The notes: a model not told the origin generated them from the letters alone. Numbered from the stretch's first letter, positions 32,706-41,780 are shown. The stretch is 64,000 bases of DNA from JACKAL01 sp964400355 (GCA_964400355.1 CAYNTO010000009.1:53818-117817); one strand, 5' to 3'. Translations and numbers: made by a program.

Positions 32706-33708
32706 GAGCGTGTTCGTCGAACAGGCCCTGAGCTTCTTAGAGCAGGTTTATGATGAGCTGGAAAAGTGCTCTACGGTTTTCCCTCTCCACTGGCATATCG
32801 ATCATTTGTGCTACCGGGTGGCAACTCTCGACCGTTATTTACAAGTTCAAAACGAAATTTCAAATTTTTCTGAACTTCTCGCAGAATCTCCTGTAAACGG
32901 CCGCTTGATTTCGACGTACGCTCTTAAAGAACCCATCTCCTTTCGAGATCATATTATCCGCAGTATCGAGCTGCCGGCACCGAAACCGGGAAAACCTTTT
33001 TTAGAGGGATTCGAACACATGGAATTGGTGTGCGATAGGCCTCTAGAGACATTGTGCCACGCATATCCGCGCCTCCAGTGGCAAGCGCCCACCAACAAAT
33101 ACTACAACTCCGAAGTGCGCGCCAACTTGGGTTCGCTGGCCATCAAGTTCCATCATCAATCTTTGCAGTCCGTGGTGACCCTCGAGCAGAACCACGATGT
33201 GTACCAGAAACTCGTAGAATCCGCCATTCTAACTGAACTGCGAAATTTTAATCCGCTCGTTGCCGGTACATTTCCCCTCGGTGTGCACACTTCTTCTTCT
33301 GATGTGGACATCATAATTTCGCACCCCCATCTCCAGGATATTCGCGAAATCTGTTTAAAGTATTACTCCCACCTACCGGAATTTCAATTGCACACGTCGT
33401 GCATTCTCAATCAGGACACTCTAGTTGTACGTTTTCGATGGAATGAGCTTCCCATGGAAATATTTGCGCAAACCAAGGCCTCCTTTGAGCAGAATGGGTA
33501 CCGGCATTTTATAGTTGAAGAGCGTCTGCTCAAAATCGGCGGGCCAAAATTCAGTTTGAAGGTCGCTGCTCTACGGCTTGAAGGCCTTAAAACGGAACCC
33601 GCTTTTACCGATGCGCTCGGGTTCACGACAACTGATCCCTTTAAAACCCTCGCAGGCCTTTGGAACTATTCCGATAAACAGTTATCAGCGTTCTTTAAGA
33701 ACTGCTGA
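32695..33708 (+). CDS. YecM-like / DUF4269-like fusion protein
   Basis: 337 residues from the ATG overlapping the Kef stop by 11 bases. Residues 1-165 resemble YecM, a VOC-fold protein, with HWHIDHLCYRV carrying His34 and His37, and GFEHMELVC later. Residues 180-337 resemble DUF4269, a nucleotidyltransferase-like fold: GTFPLGVHTSSSDVDII supplies the G and the D-x-D pair (Asp203, Asp205), and RFRWNELPMEIFAQ a further acidic residue. Either half is uncharacterised; joining them in one chain suggests they act on one substrate. Family names are from pattern recall and should be confirmed by profile search. Confidence 0.65.
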   Translation: MLSRSVFVEQALSFLEQVYDELEKCSTVFPLHWHIDHLCYRVATLDRYLQVQNEISNFSELLAESPVNGRLISTYALKEPISFRDHIIRSIELPAPKPGKPFLEGFEHMELVCDRPLETLCHAYPRLQWQAPTNKYYNSEVRANLGSLAIKFHHQSLQSVVTLEQNHDVYQKLVESAILTELRNFNPLVAGTFPLGVHTSSSDVDIIISHPHLQDIREICLKYYSHLPEFQLHTSCILNQDTLVVRFRWNELPMEIFAQTKASFEQNGYRHFIVEERLLKIGGPKFSLKVAALRLEGLKTEPAFTDALGFTTTDPFKTLAGLWNYSDKQLSAFFKNC

Positions 33709-33721
33709 CTGCGTTCATCAC

Positions 33722-35527
33722 CTATAAATTTTTAGTCTTTTCTTCGAGCATGGTCCAAAGCTCATAGAGTTCATCCACGCGTTTTTGCTTTGTGTTCATA
33801 TCTGCAGTGAGTTGCGCCAGCTTTAAGCGATCGGCAAGAACCTCAGGATCGGCCAAGAGCACTTGTGCCTCTTGCAAATTCTTTTCGGCCAATTGTATAT
33901 CGCTTTCGATAGTTTCTAAAGCCATCTTCTCTTTGTAGGAAAGACGAACTTTTTTCCCACCGGGAGTCGAGGTGCTGGAGCTTGTAGATTTCTTCACCGC
34001 CAGGTCTTTGCTCGCACGATCCCGCAACCACTGATCCATTTCGGCGTAAGTGGCCCAGTCTCCACTGCCATTCAATGCTAAGAATTGATCACAGAGTTGG
34101 CTCATAAAATAGCGATCATGGGATACCAACAGAATGAGGCCGGCAAACCCACTCAATGTGTTTTCCAATATTTCGATGGTGTCGATATCTAAATCATTGG
34201 TGGGTTCATCAAGGATTAAGACATCTGCAGGCTGCAAGAGAAGTTTGGCAATAAGCAGCCGCGCTTGTTCACCCCCCGAGAGCTGCGAGATTTTTAGTTG
34301 CATCTTCTCCGATGCAAACAAAAAACGACTGGCGTAAGACGCCACATGCACTGACGCCTCTTTAAAAATCACGTAGTCGGAGCCTTCACCTAAAAATTGC
34401 ACCACGCTCTCGTTCATTGGCAAATCCTCGCGCTTTTGATCAAAATAAACGATCTTCAGATCGTCCGCGCGATAGACCTCACCAGTAAAATTGTCCGACA
34501 CACCCTGGATGACTTTGAGCAAGCTTGTTTTTCCGCTTCCATTGTCACCCAACAGCCCCAAACATTTGCCCGGACCGAGAACCAAATTAATATCTTTCGC
34601 GAGAATTTTGTCGCCAAATCCCACCGTGAGATTTTTCATTTCAATGAGCTTTTTAGATTTCCTGCCCGTCGAATCTATCTCCAATCGCGATTTAGAATTC
34701 ACCGAGGCATTTCTGGATTTTACCGTATCCAACGAATCTAAAAGCGAATGGGCCTCTTTTATGCGCGCTTGTTGCTTTGTCTGGCGCGCTTGAGCGTTAG
34801 AACGCAACCACTCCACCTCTCGGCGCGCTTTGTTCGACATGGAATCCTGAAGCGCCATCTGAGTTTTGATGTACTCCTCTTTTTTTGCAATGAATTCTTT
34901 GTAGCTGCAATCGAACGACAAATAGCCAGCACTATAGAGCCGGTGGATTTCTATGATTCTGTTGGTGATGTTGTCGAGAAAGGTGCGGTCATGGCTCACA
35001 AGCACAATGGATCGTTTGAACGATCTTAAATAATTTTCGAGCCAAAGAATTCCCGCCCAATCCATATGGTTCGTAGGCTCATCGAGAATTAAAATATCTG
35101 GCTCTTGAGCAATCGCCAGGGAGATGGCCAGACGTTTTTTCCAACCGCCGGATAGAGTTTGGATGCGCACGTCCAGATCGTCGAAGCCAGCCATACTGAG
35201 CGACATGGCCGCTTTGACTTCCGCATCGTAATTCTCCATACCCAATGCTTCGAGGCGCTTTACCAAATATTCTTTGGCGCCTTTATCACTTTCAAACAAT
35301 GGTTCTTGTGCCACATAGGCGATGTTTAAGTTTTTTCGCCGATTGACTTCGCCCTCATCGGGCGTATCGATCCCACCTAAGAGTTTGAGCAATGTAGATT
35401 TGCCCGCACCATTGGGGCCGATCAGGCCGATTTTTTCGCCCTCATTGATACCCAAACTCAATCCCTCGAAGAGAAGTTTGGACCCCATGGTTTTTTCGAC
35501 ATTGTTCACAGAGATCAGAATCGACAT
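33722..35527 (-). CDS. uup: ABC-F protein Uup
   Basis: 601 residues from the ATG at 35527 (AAGGACC upstream). Two ATPase domains in tandem: Walker A GPNGAGKS and signature LSGGWKKR in the first, GDNGSGKTS and LSGGEQAR in the second, each with LDEPTNHM or LDEPTNDL, the ABC-F hallmark. There are no membrane helices. The C-terminal 80 residues form a charged coiled coil, as in Uup. ABC-F proteins bind the ribosomal E site and resolve stalled translation; Uup has also been linked to DNA stability and precise transposon excision. Confidence 0.92.
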   Translation of the reverse strand: MSILISVNNVEKTMGSKLLFEGLSLGINEGEKIGLIGPNGAGKSTLLKLLGGIDTPDEGEVNRRKNLNIAYVAQEPLFESDKGAKEYLVKRLEALGMENYDAEVKAAMSLSMAGFDDLDVRIQTLSGGWKKRLAISLAIAQEPDILILDEPTNHMDWAGILWLENYLRSFKRSIVLVSHDRTFLDNITNRIIEIHRLYSAGYLSFDCSYKEFIAKKEEYIKTQMALQDSMSNKARREVEWLRSNAQARQTKQQARIKEAHSLLDSLDTVKSRNASVNSKSRLEIDSTGRKSKKLIEMKNLTVGFGDKILAKDINLVLGPGKCLGLLGDNGSGKTSLLKVIQGVSDNFTGEVYRADDLKIVYFDQKREDLPMNESVVQFLGEGSDYVIFKEASVHVASYASRFLFASEKMQLKISQLSGGEQARLLIAKLLLQPADVLILDEPTNDLDIDTIEILENTLSGFAGLILLVSHDRYFMSQLCDQFLALNGSGDWATYAEMDQWLRDRASKDLAVKKSTSSSTSTPGGKKVRLSYKEKMALETIESDIQLAEKNLQEAQVLLADPEVLADRLKLAQLTADMNTKQKRVDELYELWTMLEEKTKNL

Positions 35528-35623
35528 ATTGGTCCTTATTACCAACAAAGTTTCCTCTCTGCACCAAGAATTGACGTGCGACGAGATTCTTCCTATTCTT
35601 CCAGCACTTTTCAAGGAGCCATT

Positions 35624-37039
35624 ATGCCCGGTACAAACTCAGACGTTATGACCTCCATCGATTCCTATTGGGAGAAGAGCATCATTCCCAAACTCATGGA
35701 GTATATCGAAATTCCCGCAAAATCGCCGGCATTTGATCCCGAGTGGGAAAAAAATGGATTTATCGAGCGAGCCCTGCAGCTCGCCAACACTTGGGTGGAG
35801 AGTCGCAATGTTCCTGGACTGAAAAAAGAGATTCTTCGCGCCGACGGACGAACTCCCCTTTTATTGATCGAACTGCCTGGAACTGACAATTACGAAGTTC
35901 TGATGTACGGCCACTTAGACAAACAACCCGAGATGATTGGTTGGGCCGAGGGCCTTTCACCGTGGAAAGCGGTTCGCAAAGGCGAAAAACTTTATGGCCG
36001 CGGCGGCGCCGACGATGGCTACGCGGTTTTCGCCTCTCTTTGCGCAGTCGAACATTTGATCGCGAACAATTTACCTCGCCCGCACATCCGTATTGCGATC
36101 GAACTCAGCGAGGAGAGTGGCTCTGAAGATTTGCCTTTTTATTTCGAAAACTTTTCTGAAAAATTCGGAACGCCTCAAGTGATTGTTTGCCTCGACTCTG
36201 GCGCCGGCAACTATGAGCAGTTTTGGACAACGACTTCACTGCGAGGCTTAGTCAGCGGGACGTTAAAGGTTCAAGTGCTCACCGAAGGTGTGCATTCCGG
36301 CGATGCCAGTGGTGTTGTGCCCTCGTCGTTCCGGGTCGCGCGCCTGTTGCTCGATCGCATTGAGAATCGCGAGACCGGTGAAATCTTTCCTGACGCTTTT
36401 AAAACGAAAATTCCCGAGGAGCGTCTGCAGCAGGCAGAAAAAGTCTCTGCAGTTCTCAAAGATAAAGTTTTTAAAAAATTTCCATTTGTTGGAAACATGC
36501 AACCCGCAACTCCGTCGCTTGTTGACAATGTGCTCAATCGCACCTGGAGAGCTGCTCTTTCTGTGACTGGAGCCGAAGGTCTGCCAGAGATTAAAAAAGC
36601 CGGCAATGTGCTTCGCCCGTCAACGACCTTAAAATTATCGCTGCGTTTACCGCCAACGGTCGATGCCAAGAAAGCGGCTAAAGATCTCAAAGAACTCTTA
36701 GAAAAAAATCCTCCCTACAATGCTACTGTCAAGTATGAGCTAGAGGATGCGGCCAGTGGGTGGAATGCACCGGCGATGTCACCGGCGCTGGTGGAGCTCT
36801 TAGAGGAGGCCTCACAAACCTATTACCGGCAGCCGGCACTTGCGATGGGAGAAGGCGGCTCCATTCCGTTTATGGGAATGTTGGGTTCCACTTTCCCTCA
36901 AGCACAATTTGTAATTACCGGCGTGCTTGGCCCAAACTCCAATGCCCACGGACCCAATGAGTTTATTCATTTGGAGTACGCCAAAAAGCTCACTGGTTGT
37001 ATTTTTCATATTCTGGCGAACTACGAAAAGCTCAAATAA
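35624..37039 (+). CDS. M20-family metallopeptidase (dipeptidase-like)
   Basis: 471 residues from an ATG with AAGGAG five bases upstream. M20 zinc ligands are visible: His-Asp in MYGHLDKQPE, Asp in RGGADDGY, Glu-Glu in ELSEESGSED and His near the end in NAHGPNEFIH. A dimerisation domain interrupts the catalytic one at about residues 200-320. The family hydrolyses dipeptides or N-acylated amino acids in the cytoplasm; there is no signal peptide. A short membrane protein gene starts 1 base after it. Confidence 0.9.
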   Translation: MPGTNSDVMTSIDSYWEKSIIPKLMEYIEIPAKSPAFDPEWEKNGFIERALQLANTWVESRNVPGLKKEILRADGRTPLLLIELPGTDNYEVLMYGHLDKQPEMIGWAEGLSPWKAVRKGEKLYGRGGADDGYAVFASLCAVEHLIANNLPRPHIRIAIELSEESGSEDLPFYFENFSEKFGTPQVIVCLDSGAGNYEQFWTTTSLRGLVSGTLKVQVLTEGVHSGDASGVVPSSFRVARLLLDRIENRETGEIFPDAFKTKIPEERLQQAEKVSAVLKDKVFKKFPFVGNMQPATPSLVDNVLNRTWRAALSVTGAEGLPEIKKAGNVLRPSTTLKLSLRLPPTVDAKKAAKDLKELLEKNPPYNATVKYELEDAASGWNAPAMSPALVELLEEASQTYYRQPALAMGEGGSIPFMGMLGSTFPQAQFVITGVLGPNSNAHGPNEFIHLEYAKKLTGCIFHILANYEKLK

Positions 37040-37040
37040 T

Positions 37041-37349
37041 ATGACTCCCGAGATATACAATATCGACAATTATTTGTTTTCGATCATTCTCATTGTCGGG
37101 GGGACAGCGACGTATTTTTTGCGCAAATGGACAGGAACACTTCCATCGAACAATACTCCTGTGGACGAAGAAGCAGTGGTTACTCGCAGTTCGCTTCCTC
37201 GCCGCGACGGACGTAAGTTGATCGTACTTGGATTGGTCTTTCTACCCTTGAGTTTTTTCTATGCTTATTTTATTAAGCAGCCGCAGGTGGATCGCCAGAA
37301 GCCGCACCTGCAGGCGCAGCCGCCTGTTGAGAAAAATTACAACCAGTAG
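37041..37349 (+). CDS. Small membrane protein, two helices
   Basis: 102 residues. Two hydrophobic segments (about 10-26 and 58-78) flank a polar stretch with paired Arg (LPRRDGRK). The C-terminus is Gln/Pro-rich (QPQVDRQKPHLQAQPPVE). No family is recognised. It starts 1 base after the M20 gene stop, so it is translationally coupled. The ATG has no separate ribosome binding site. Confidence 0.65.
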   Translation: MTPEIYNIDNYLFSIILIVGGTATYFLRKWTGTLPSNNTPVDEEAVVTRSSLPRRDGRKLIVLGLVFLPLSFFYAYFIKQPQVDRQKPHLQAQPPVEKNYNQ

Positions 37350-37363
37350 CGGTTTTTTTTCAC

Positions 37364-37626
37364 CTCATCTCTTATATACTGCCAATTCGGCACCAGAGCG
37401 CGCGTATTATTCGCTTCCGCAACGTTGACATTGCGCAGAATGGTGCTAAAACGTTGATCACAAGAGCCCACATCAGAATCGTTCAAAGAATCATTCGATC
37501 GGCCAAAAAATTATCGTTCAGAGAGATAAGACCCTGGCGCACCAATTCGGGTGACCATATGCGGACGAGCCTCTTCCTGCGATGCAGCCGCCAGCACAAA
37601 ATGATGACTGGCAGAAGAGGTAAGTT
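37364..37626 (+). promoter_or_regulatory. Promoter and long leader of the DEAD-box helicase
   Basis: TCTCTTATATACT (37368-37380) carries a TATACT -10 box, preceded by T8 and without a clear -35 element. It shares 13 bases with the element at 17977. Transcription from here would give a leader of about 240 bases without any credible reading frame, typical of cold-shock or autoregulated mRNAs. Confidence 0.45.
37570..37620 (+). promoter_or_regulatory. Hairpin covering the helicase ribosome binding site
   Basis: CCTCTTC (37570-37576) pairs with GAAGAGG (37614-37620), which is the Shine-Dalgarno sequence 6 bases before the ATG at 37627. TGC/GCA can extend it after a bulged C, and GCCAG (37590-37594) with CTGGC (37608-37612) can form an inner stem. 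When folded the ribosome binding site is closed. Confidence 0.6.
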
Positions 37627-39936
37627 ATGCAATCGTTTAGCGATGTCGCTATTCCTGCGTCTATTCAAAACGCACTCAAAAATCTAAAGTTCGTTACACC
37701 CACAGAAGTACAGGCGAAGACTATTCCACTCGCCCTTGAAGGCAGCGATATCATTGCTTGCGCATCTACTGGATCGGGAAAAACCGGAGCATTTGCGATT
37801 CCGGCGATTACCATGTTGATCAACAATCCCGATAAAAATGCGCTGGTGCTCGCGCCTACTCGTGAACTCGCTCAACAAATCTCGGAGTTCATGCGCCAAA
37901 TTACAGACTACTGCGAAGGCATCACGATGGTTTCCATTGTGGGTGGCTTCGATATGCAACGCCAGCTCAATGCTCTTCGCCGCAAACCCCGCATCATTAT
38001 CGCCACTCCGGGCCGCTTGACGGATCACTTGCGCCGCCGCAGTGTTTCGTTAGCCAACACTGGCATCCTCATTTTGGATGAAGGCGATCGCATGCTCGAT
38101 ATGGGCTTTGCGCCACAGCTCGATGCTATTTTGCAGTTCCTTCCACAGAAGCGCCAAACCATGTTGTTTACAGCAACTATGCCGCCAAAAGTAAAAGAAC
38201 TTTCCCGCCAGTATTTGCACAAACCAAAAGATGTGACAGTCGGCAAGGGATCTCAACCCGTAGAAACAGTGGCACAATATGCGATGACCGTTCCACAGGA
38301 AAAGAAGAACGACGTTTTACTTGAAGAATTGAGCAAACGTTCCGGCTCAGTGATCGTATTTGCGCGCACACAACGCCGCGTGGATGCTCTTGCTTATTTC
38401 CTCGAAGATTACGGCCTTCCTGTGACGGTGATTCACGGTGGTTTGACTCAGGGAAAGCGCAATCGCGCCATACAGGGTTTCAAACGCGGTGAATACCGCA
38501 TTCTCGTGGCCACAGATATCGCCGCCCGCGGTATCGATGTGCCTGCGGTAGAACACGTTATTAACTTTGATCTTCCTTTAATGGATGAGGACTATGTTCA
38601 CCGTGTAGGTCGTACCGCGCGCAATGGTGCAAAAGGCGAAGCGCTGAGCTTTGTATCCCATCACGAATACGGTTTGTGGGCAAACATTTCCCGCAAGTAC
38701 AATGTGGTGAGCGATGCTGTTCAGGATCCACGCAAAAACAAAAAGGGCAAAAAGCACAGAGACCGCGCTGAGCGCCCGATGGCCACTCGCCCATCTCACA
38801 AGGACAATTCATTCTTTGTGACCGACGAGCTACCGCCTGTTGAGCCAAGCATGGAATACATCCGCAGCGAAATCGCTCCAGAAGACATGATCGAAATCAG
38901 CGCTGCACGGACAACGAATACGTCTGTGCGTGAGGCTGCAGAACAAATTCGCACCGAAAAATTTAAGAAAGTGGCGCAACGAGATTCAGATGCCTTTGAT
39001 CCACAAGATCGCGAGATCGAAAAAGCATTGGCCGAAGAAAATTTAGCTCTCGACATGAAAGATGGCATAAAGATCGAGACGGAAGCTCCTGAGGGATTTA
39101 TTCCGTCTGAGCGCTACGCTAAACGCAAACCTTATGGTGATCGTAAAGAGCGTTTCGCTGGTCGCAGCAAATTCCATCGTCGCGACAATGACATGGGCGA
39201 TGACTTTGCAACTCGCGGCTCCAAACCCTTCGAAGAAAAGTTCTTCAATGGGGAAGCGGATCAAGAGGCTGAACATTTCAATACAAGCCTCGACAATAAA
39301 CGACCGGCGCGGCGCTTTGAACCACGTGGCGATAAGCCGCGCTTCAACAAGGGCAACAACGAGCGCCGCTTTGCTGGCGGTGGTCGCGATGGCTTTAAAC
39401 GATTTGGTGACAATCGCTCAGAAGGCGGTGGTTATCAAAAGCGTGAGAGTTTCCAACGCCGTAATAGTTTTGGTGGAGCAGATCGTCCATTCAGAAAACC
39501 ATTCGGTGATCGCAACGAAAACCGTGGTGGCTTTGGTGGCAGCGACCGTCCATTTAAGAAGAGCTTTGGTGATAACCGCGCCGAAGGCGGCGGTTATCAA
39601 AAACGTGATGGCTTCCAACGCCGTGATAGTTTTTCTGGTTCCGAGCGCCCTCCATTCAGAAAGAGCTTCGGTGATCGCGGTGAAAACCGCGGTGGTTTCG
39701 GTGGCGAACGACGTGAAAGCTTCGGGGCGCGTCCTCCGTTTAAAAAGAACTTCTCATCAGACCGTGGTGAGCGTCGTGACGGCTATGGCGGTAACGATCG
39801 ACCAGCATTTAAAAGGACCTTTGGTGAAGGCGGAACAGGCAGCCCGCAAAAAAAGAACAACTGGTTCTCGAGAGACAAAGACCGTCGTTCGACCAATGAC
39901 AAACGCAATAGTAGCGGATTTATTCCCCGTTCGTAA
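37627..39936 (+). CDS. DEAD-box RNA helicase with RGG-rich tail
   Basis: 769 residues. The helicase core (1-370) has the Q motif region, motif I ASTGSGKT (47-54), Ia PTRELAQQ, motif II DEGD (151-154, in place of DEAD), motif III TAT (182-184), and motifs V and VI in ATDIAARGIDVP and HRVGRTAR. It is RhlE-like. A second half of about 400 residues follows: an acidic linker, then repeated Gly, Arg, Phe and Asp (GGFGGSDRPFKKSFGDNR). Such tails bind RNA and favour phase separation. It probably unwinds rRNA or mRNA structure in the cold or during ribosome assembly. Its leader can hide its ribosome binding site. Confidence 0.93.
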   Translation: MQSFSDVAIPASIQNALKNLKFVTPTEVQAKTIPLALEGSDIIACASTGSGKTGAFAIPAITMLINNPDKNALVLAPTRELAQQISEFMRQITDYCEGITMVSIVGGFDMQRQLNALRRKPRIIIATPGRLTDHLRRRSVSLANTGILILDEGDRMLDMGFAPQLDAILQFLPQKRQTMLFTATMPPKVKELSRQYLHKPKDVTVGKGSQPVETVAQYAMTVPQEKKNDVLLEELSKRSGSVIVFARTQRRVDALAYFLEDYGLPVTVIHGGLTQGKRNRAIQGFKRGEYRILVATDIAARGIDVPAVEHVINFDLPLMDEDYVHRVGRTARNGAKGEALSFVSHHEYGLWANISRKYNVVSDAVQDPRKNKKGKKHRDRAERPMATRPSHKDNSFFVTDELPPVEPSMEYIRSEIAPEDMIEISAARTTNTSVREAAEQIRTEKFKKVAQRDSDAFDPQDREIEKALAEENLALDMKDGIKIETEAPEGFIPSERYAKRKPYGDRKERFAGRSKFHRRDNDMGDDFATRGSKPFEEKFFNGEADQEAEHFNTSLDNKRPARRFEPRGDKPRFNKGNNERRFAGGGRDGFKRFGDNRSEGGGYQKRESFQRRNSFGGADRPFRKPFGDRNENRGGFGGSDRPFKKSFGDNRAEGGGYQKRDGFQRRDSFSGSERPPFRKSFGDRGENRGGFGGERRESFGARPPFKKNFSSDRGERRDGYGGNDRPAFKRTFGEGGTGSPQKKNNWFSRDKDRRSTNDKRNSSGFIPRS
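39388..39840 (+). repeat. Imperfect tandem repeats coding the RGG tail
   Basis: Four or five diverged copies of a unit coding GGSDRPFKKSFGDNR plus EGGGYQKRDGFQRRDSF. The repeat gives long open frames on both strands and in other registers, which are artefacts. Such arrays vary in copy number between strains. Confidence 0.8.
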
Positions 39937-39942
39937 TTTGGT

Positions 39943-41022
39943 ATGGCCGAGTTACTCAAGAATTACGTCAGCAATGACGTTGTAAAAACCCTGGCTTCCC
40001 TTGTCGCTAAAAACGACAAGGGGTTCTCAGAAAAAGTTTTCTGCAAAAATGCACTCAATCGTCAATGGGCCGAGCGCGAACTCAAAGATCGTTTGCGCTT
40101 TTTGGCCGAGATTTTAGGAAAAACCGTTAGCGGAACCTACTCTCAACAGATACGCACACTCAAAAAAGTCGCTCCTCATTTTACCGGTCTCAAAGGCCTG
40201 TTGTTCCCAGAGTTCGTTGTTCACTACGGCATGGATGACTTTGAAACCTCTATGGACGCACTTAAGTACTTCACTCCTTTCTCCTCAGCAGAATTTGCGA
40301 TTCGGCCGTTTATCCAAAAGTACCCTCGGGAAACCATGGCTATTTTGGAAAAGTGGTCCAAGGACTCAGACGACCATGTGCGCCGCCTTTCCTCAGAAGG
40401 GTGCCGTCCCCGACTGCCATGGTCGTTTCCATTGCGCGACTTTAAGAAAGACCCGTCAGCTGTTATTCGCATATTGGAAAACTTAAAAAATGACCCGTCA
40501 CTTTATGTTCGTAAAAGTGTTGCGAACAATCTCAATGATATATCTAAAGATCATCCCGATCTCGTTTTACGGTTGGCTAAAAAATGGGTTGGCAAGTCGC
40601 CATCCACGGACTGGATCCTCAAACATGCGCTCCGCACTCTTTTAAAAAAAGGAAATCAGGACGCCCTCTCTCTCTTCGGATTGGGAAAAATAAAGAACGT
40701 ATCCGCACTCGACCTGAAGCTTACGCGTAAAACTTTTGAAATAGGAACTCATTTAGAGTTTTCAGCCCGGGTAGAAAACAAAAATCGTAAAGATGTTTTA
40801 CTGCGCTTAGAGTATGCGATTCATTTTCTCAATAAAAATGGTAGCCACTCTAAAAAAGTATTTAAGATATCGGAGAAAGCCTACGCGCCGGGACTGCACG
40901 CATTGAAGCGCCGGCACTCCTTAAAGCAAATGACCACCCGCAAACACAACCCTGGCATCCACCACTTGGATATTATCCTCAACGGGGAACTGCAGTTGAG
41001 TCAGAAGTTCCAGCTGAAGTAG
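39943..41022 (+). CDS. alkC: AlkC-like DNA alkylation repair protein
   Basis: 359 residues. Residues 60-245 are an ALK/HEAT-like repeat array (YPRETMAILEKWSKDSDDHVRRLSSEG, SLYVRKSVANNLNDISKDHPD) as in DNA alkylation repair glycosylases. Residues 255-359 are beta-rich (LEFSARVENKNRKDVLLRLEY) and correspond to the Ig-like domain that distinguishes AlkC from AlkD. AlkC excises 3-methyladenine without base flipping. It follows the helicase gene after 6 bases and is probably in the same transcript. Confidence 0.82.
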   Translation: MAELLKNYVSNDVVKTLASLVAKNDKGFSEKVFCKNALNRQWAERELKDRLRFLAEILGKTVSGTYSQQIRTLKKVAPHFTGLKGLLFPEFVVHYGMDDFETSMDALKYFTPFSSAEFAIRPFIQKYPRETMAILEKWSKDSDDHVRRLSSEGCRPRLPWSFPLRDFKKDPSAVIRILENLKNDPSLYVRKSVANNLNDISKDHPDLVLRLAKKWVGKSPSTDWILKHALRTLLKKGNQDALSLFGLGKIKNVSALDLKLTRKTFEIGTHLEFSARVENKNRKDVLLRLEYAIHFLNKNGSHSKKVFKISEKAYAPGLHALKRRHSLKQMTTRKHNPGIHHLDIILNGELQLSQKFQLK

Positions 41023-41134
41023 CTGAATTTTAGCTTTTGGTTCACAAAGGTAAAAGATTACAATTTCTGCGCACAAATTAGCTCTGACAATTTGGTTGTG
41101 GTAACGATGTGGAACCATCAACCCAAGGAGTTAT

Positions 41135-41722
41135 ATGAAACTACTTTCACTTTTTGCCAGCATATTTTTTATTGGAGCAACCGCTTCAGCAGCTAAAATC
41201 GAGTACGGCGTTTATCAAAATATATTTGATAAATCGGCATGCACATTTATTGAAACTCCCGAGTCTGACGACGGACCAGGCGGCCTTAGCTACGATTGCC
41301 CAGGACCGATTGCCGGAACCAGCATCTACCTCGGTACAGGTAATGATTGGGATAATATCACCGTGACAGTTGACGGCAGCACCTATGATCTTTGGACGCA
41401 AATGGTAGCCGCCGGTGCATTCGCTGGTTTCGGCAACCAAAATGGCACGGTTGAGTGGGTCAAAAAACAAGTAGACCAAGGCCAGCCTTGGGACGCTATC
41501 GGCCTTATCATTCGTTTTAGCGGGATCAATGGCGACACGGGAGCTGCCAATTCCACGAAGCTCGGTGTTTACCGCATCAGTGCAGACACTATGTGTTTTG
41601 TAGGCTTCGGTCCGCAGTCGGCAAAGCAAAACGAAGTGGCTCGCCAAATGGTTACAGACACTTCGAAATATCCCTGCCTTGAAGACGCGGCTAAAATTGT
41701 AGAAGAGCCAGGAATTCAGTAG
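41135..41722 (+). CDS. Secreted protein of unknown function
   Basis: 195 residues with a signal peptide ending around TASA (residues 1-19). The mature domain has four Cys (SACTFI, YDCPG, TMCFVG, YPCLE) that could form two disulfides, and a Gly-rich middle with TVDGSTYDLWTQM. The pattern fits a small beta-sandwich periplasmic protein. No known family is recognised. AAGGAG precedes the ATG. A 14-pair hairpin lies 24 bases after the stop. Confidence 0.7.
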   Translation: MKLLSLFASIFFIGATASAAKIEYGVYQNIFDKSACTFIETPESDDGPGGLSYDCPGPIAGTSIYLGTGNDWDNITVTVDGSTYDLWTQMVAAGAFAGFGNQNGTVEWVKKQVDQGQPWDAIGLIIRFSGINGDTGAANSTKLGVYRISADTMCFVGFGPQSAKQNEVARQMVTDTSKYPCLEDAAKIVEEPGIQ

Positions 41723-41745
41723 TCGTTCCTTATGATCCTCTAATG

Positions 41746-41780
41746 TGTGAATTCAAGAATGTTGAGTTCTTGAATTCACA
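41746..41780 (+). terminator. Long perfect hairpin after the secreted gene
   Basis: TGTGAATTCAAGAA (41746-41759) pairs base for base with TTCTTGAATTCACA (41767-41780) around a 7-base loop. No T-run follows, so it may be a factor-dependent terminator, a stabilising 3' structure, or an operator (it contains two EcoRI-type GAATTC palindromes). Confidence 0.5.

Noticed and set aside
36927..37040. N-terminal extension of the small membrane protein
   Set aside because: It lies inside the M20 peptidase gene in another frame; the ATG at 37041 is one base after that stop.
37321..37360. Terminator before the helicase (T8 run at 37353-37360)
   Set aside because: The only stem that reaches it is CCGC/GCGG with a loop of almost 30 bases; too weak to list.
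37454..37687. 77-residue frame in the helicase leader
   Set aside because: Arg-rich, unlike neighbouring proteins, overlaps the true helicase start and has no ribosome binding site.
39134..39985. 283-residue Val/Ala-rich frame inside the helicase gene
   Set aside because: Produced by reading the Gly/Arg repeat in another register; typical artefact.
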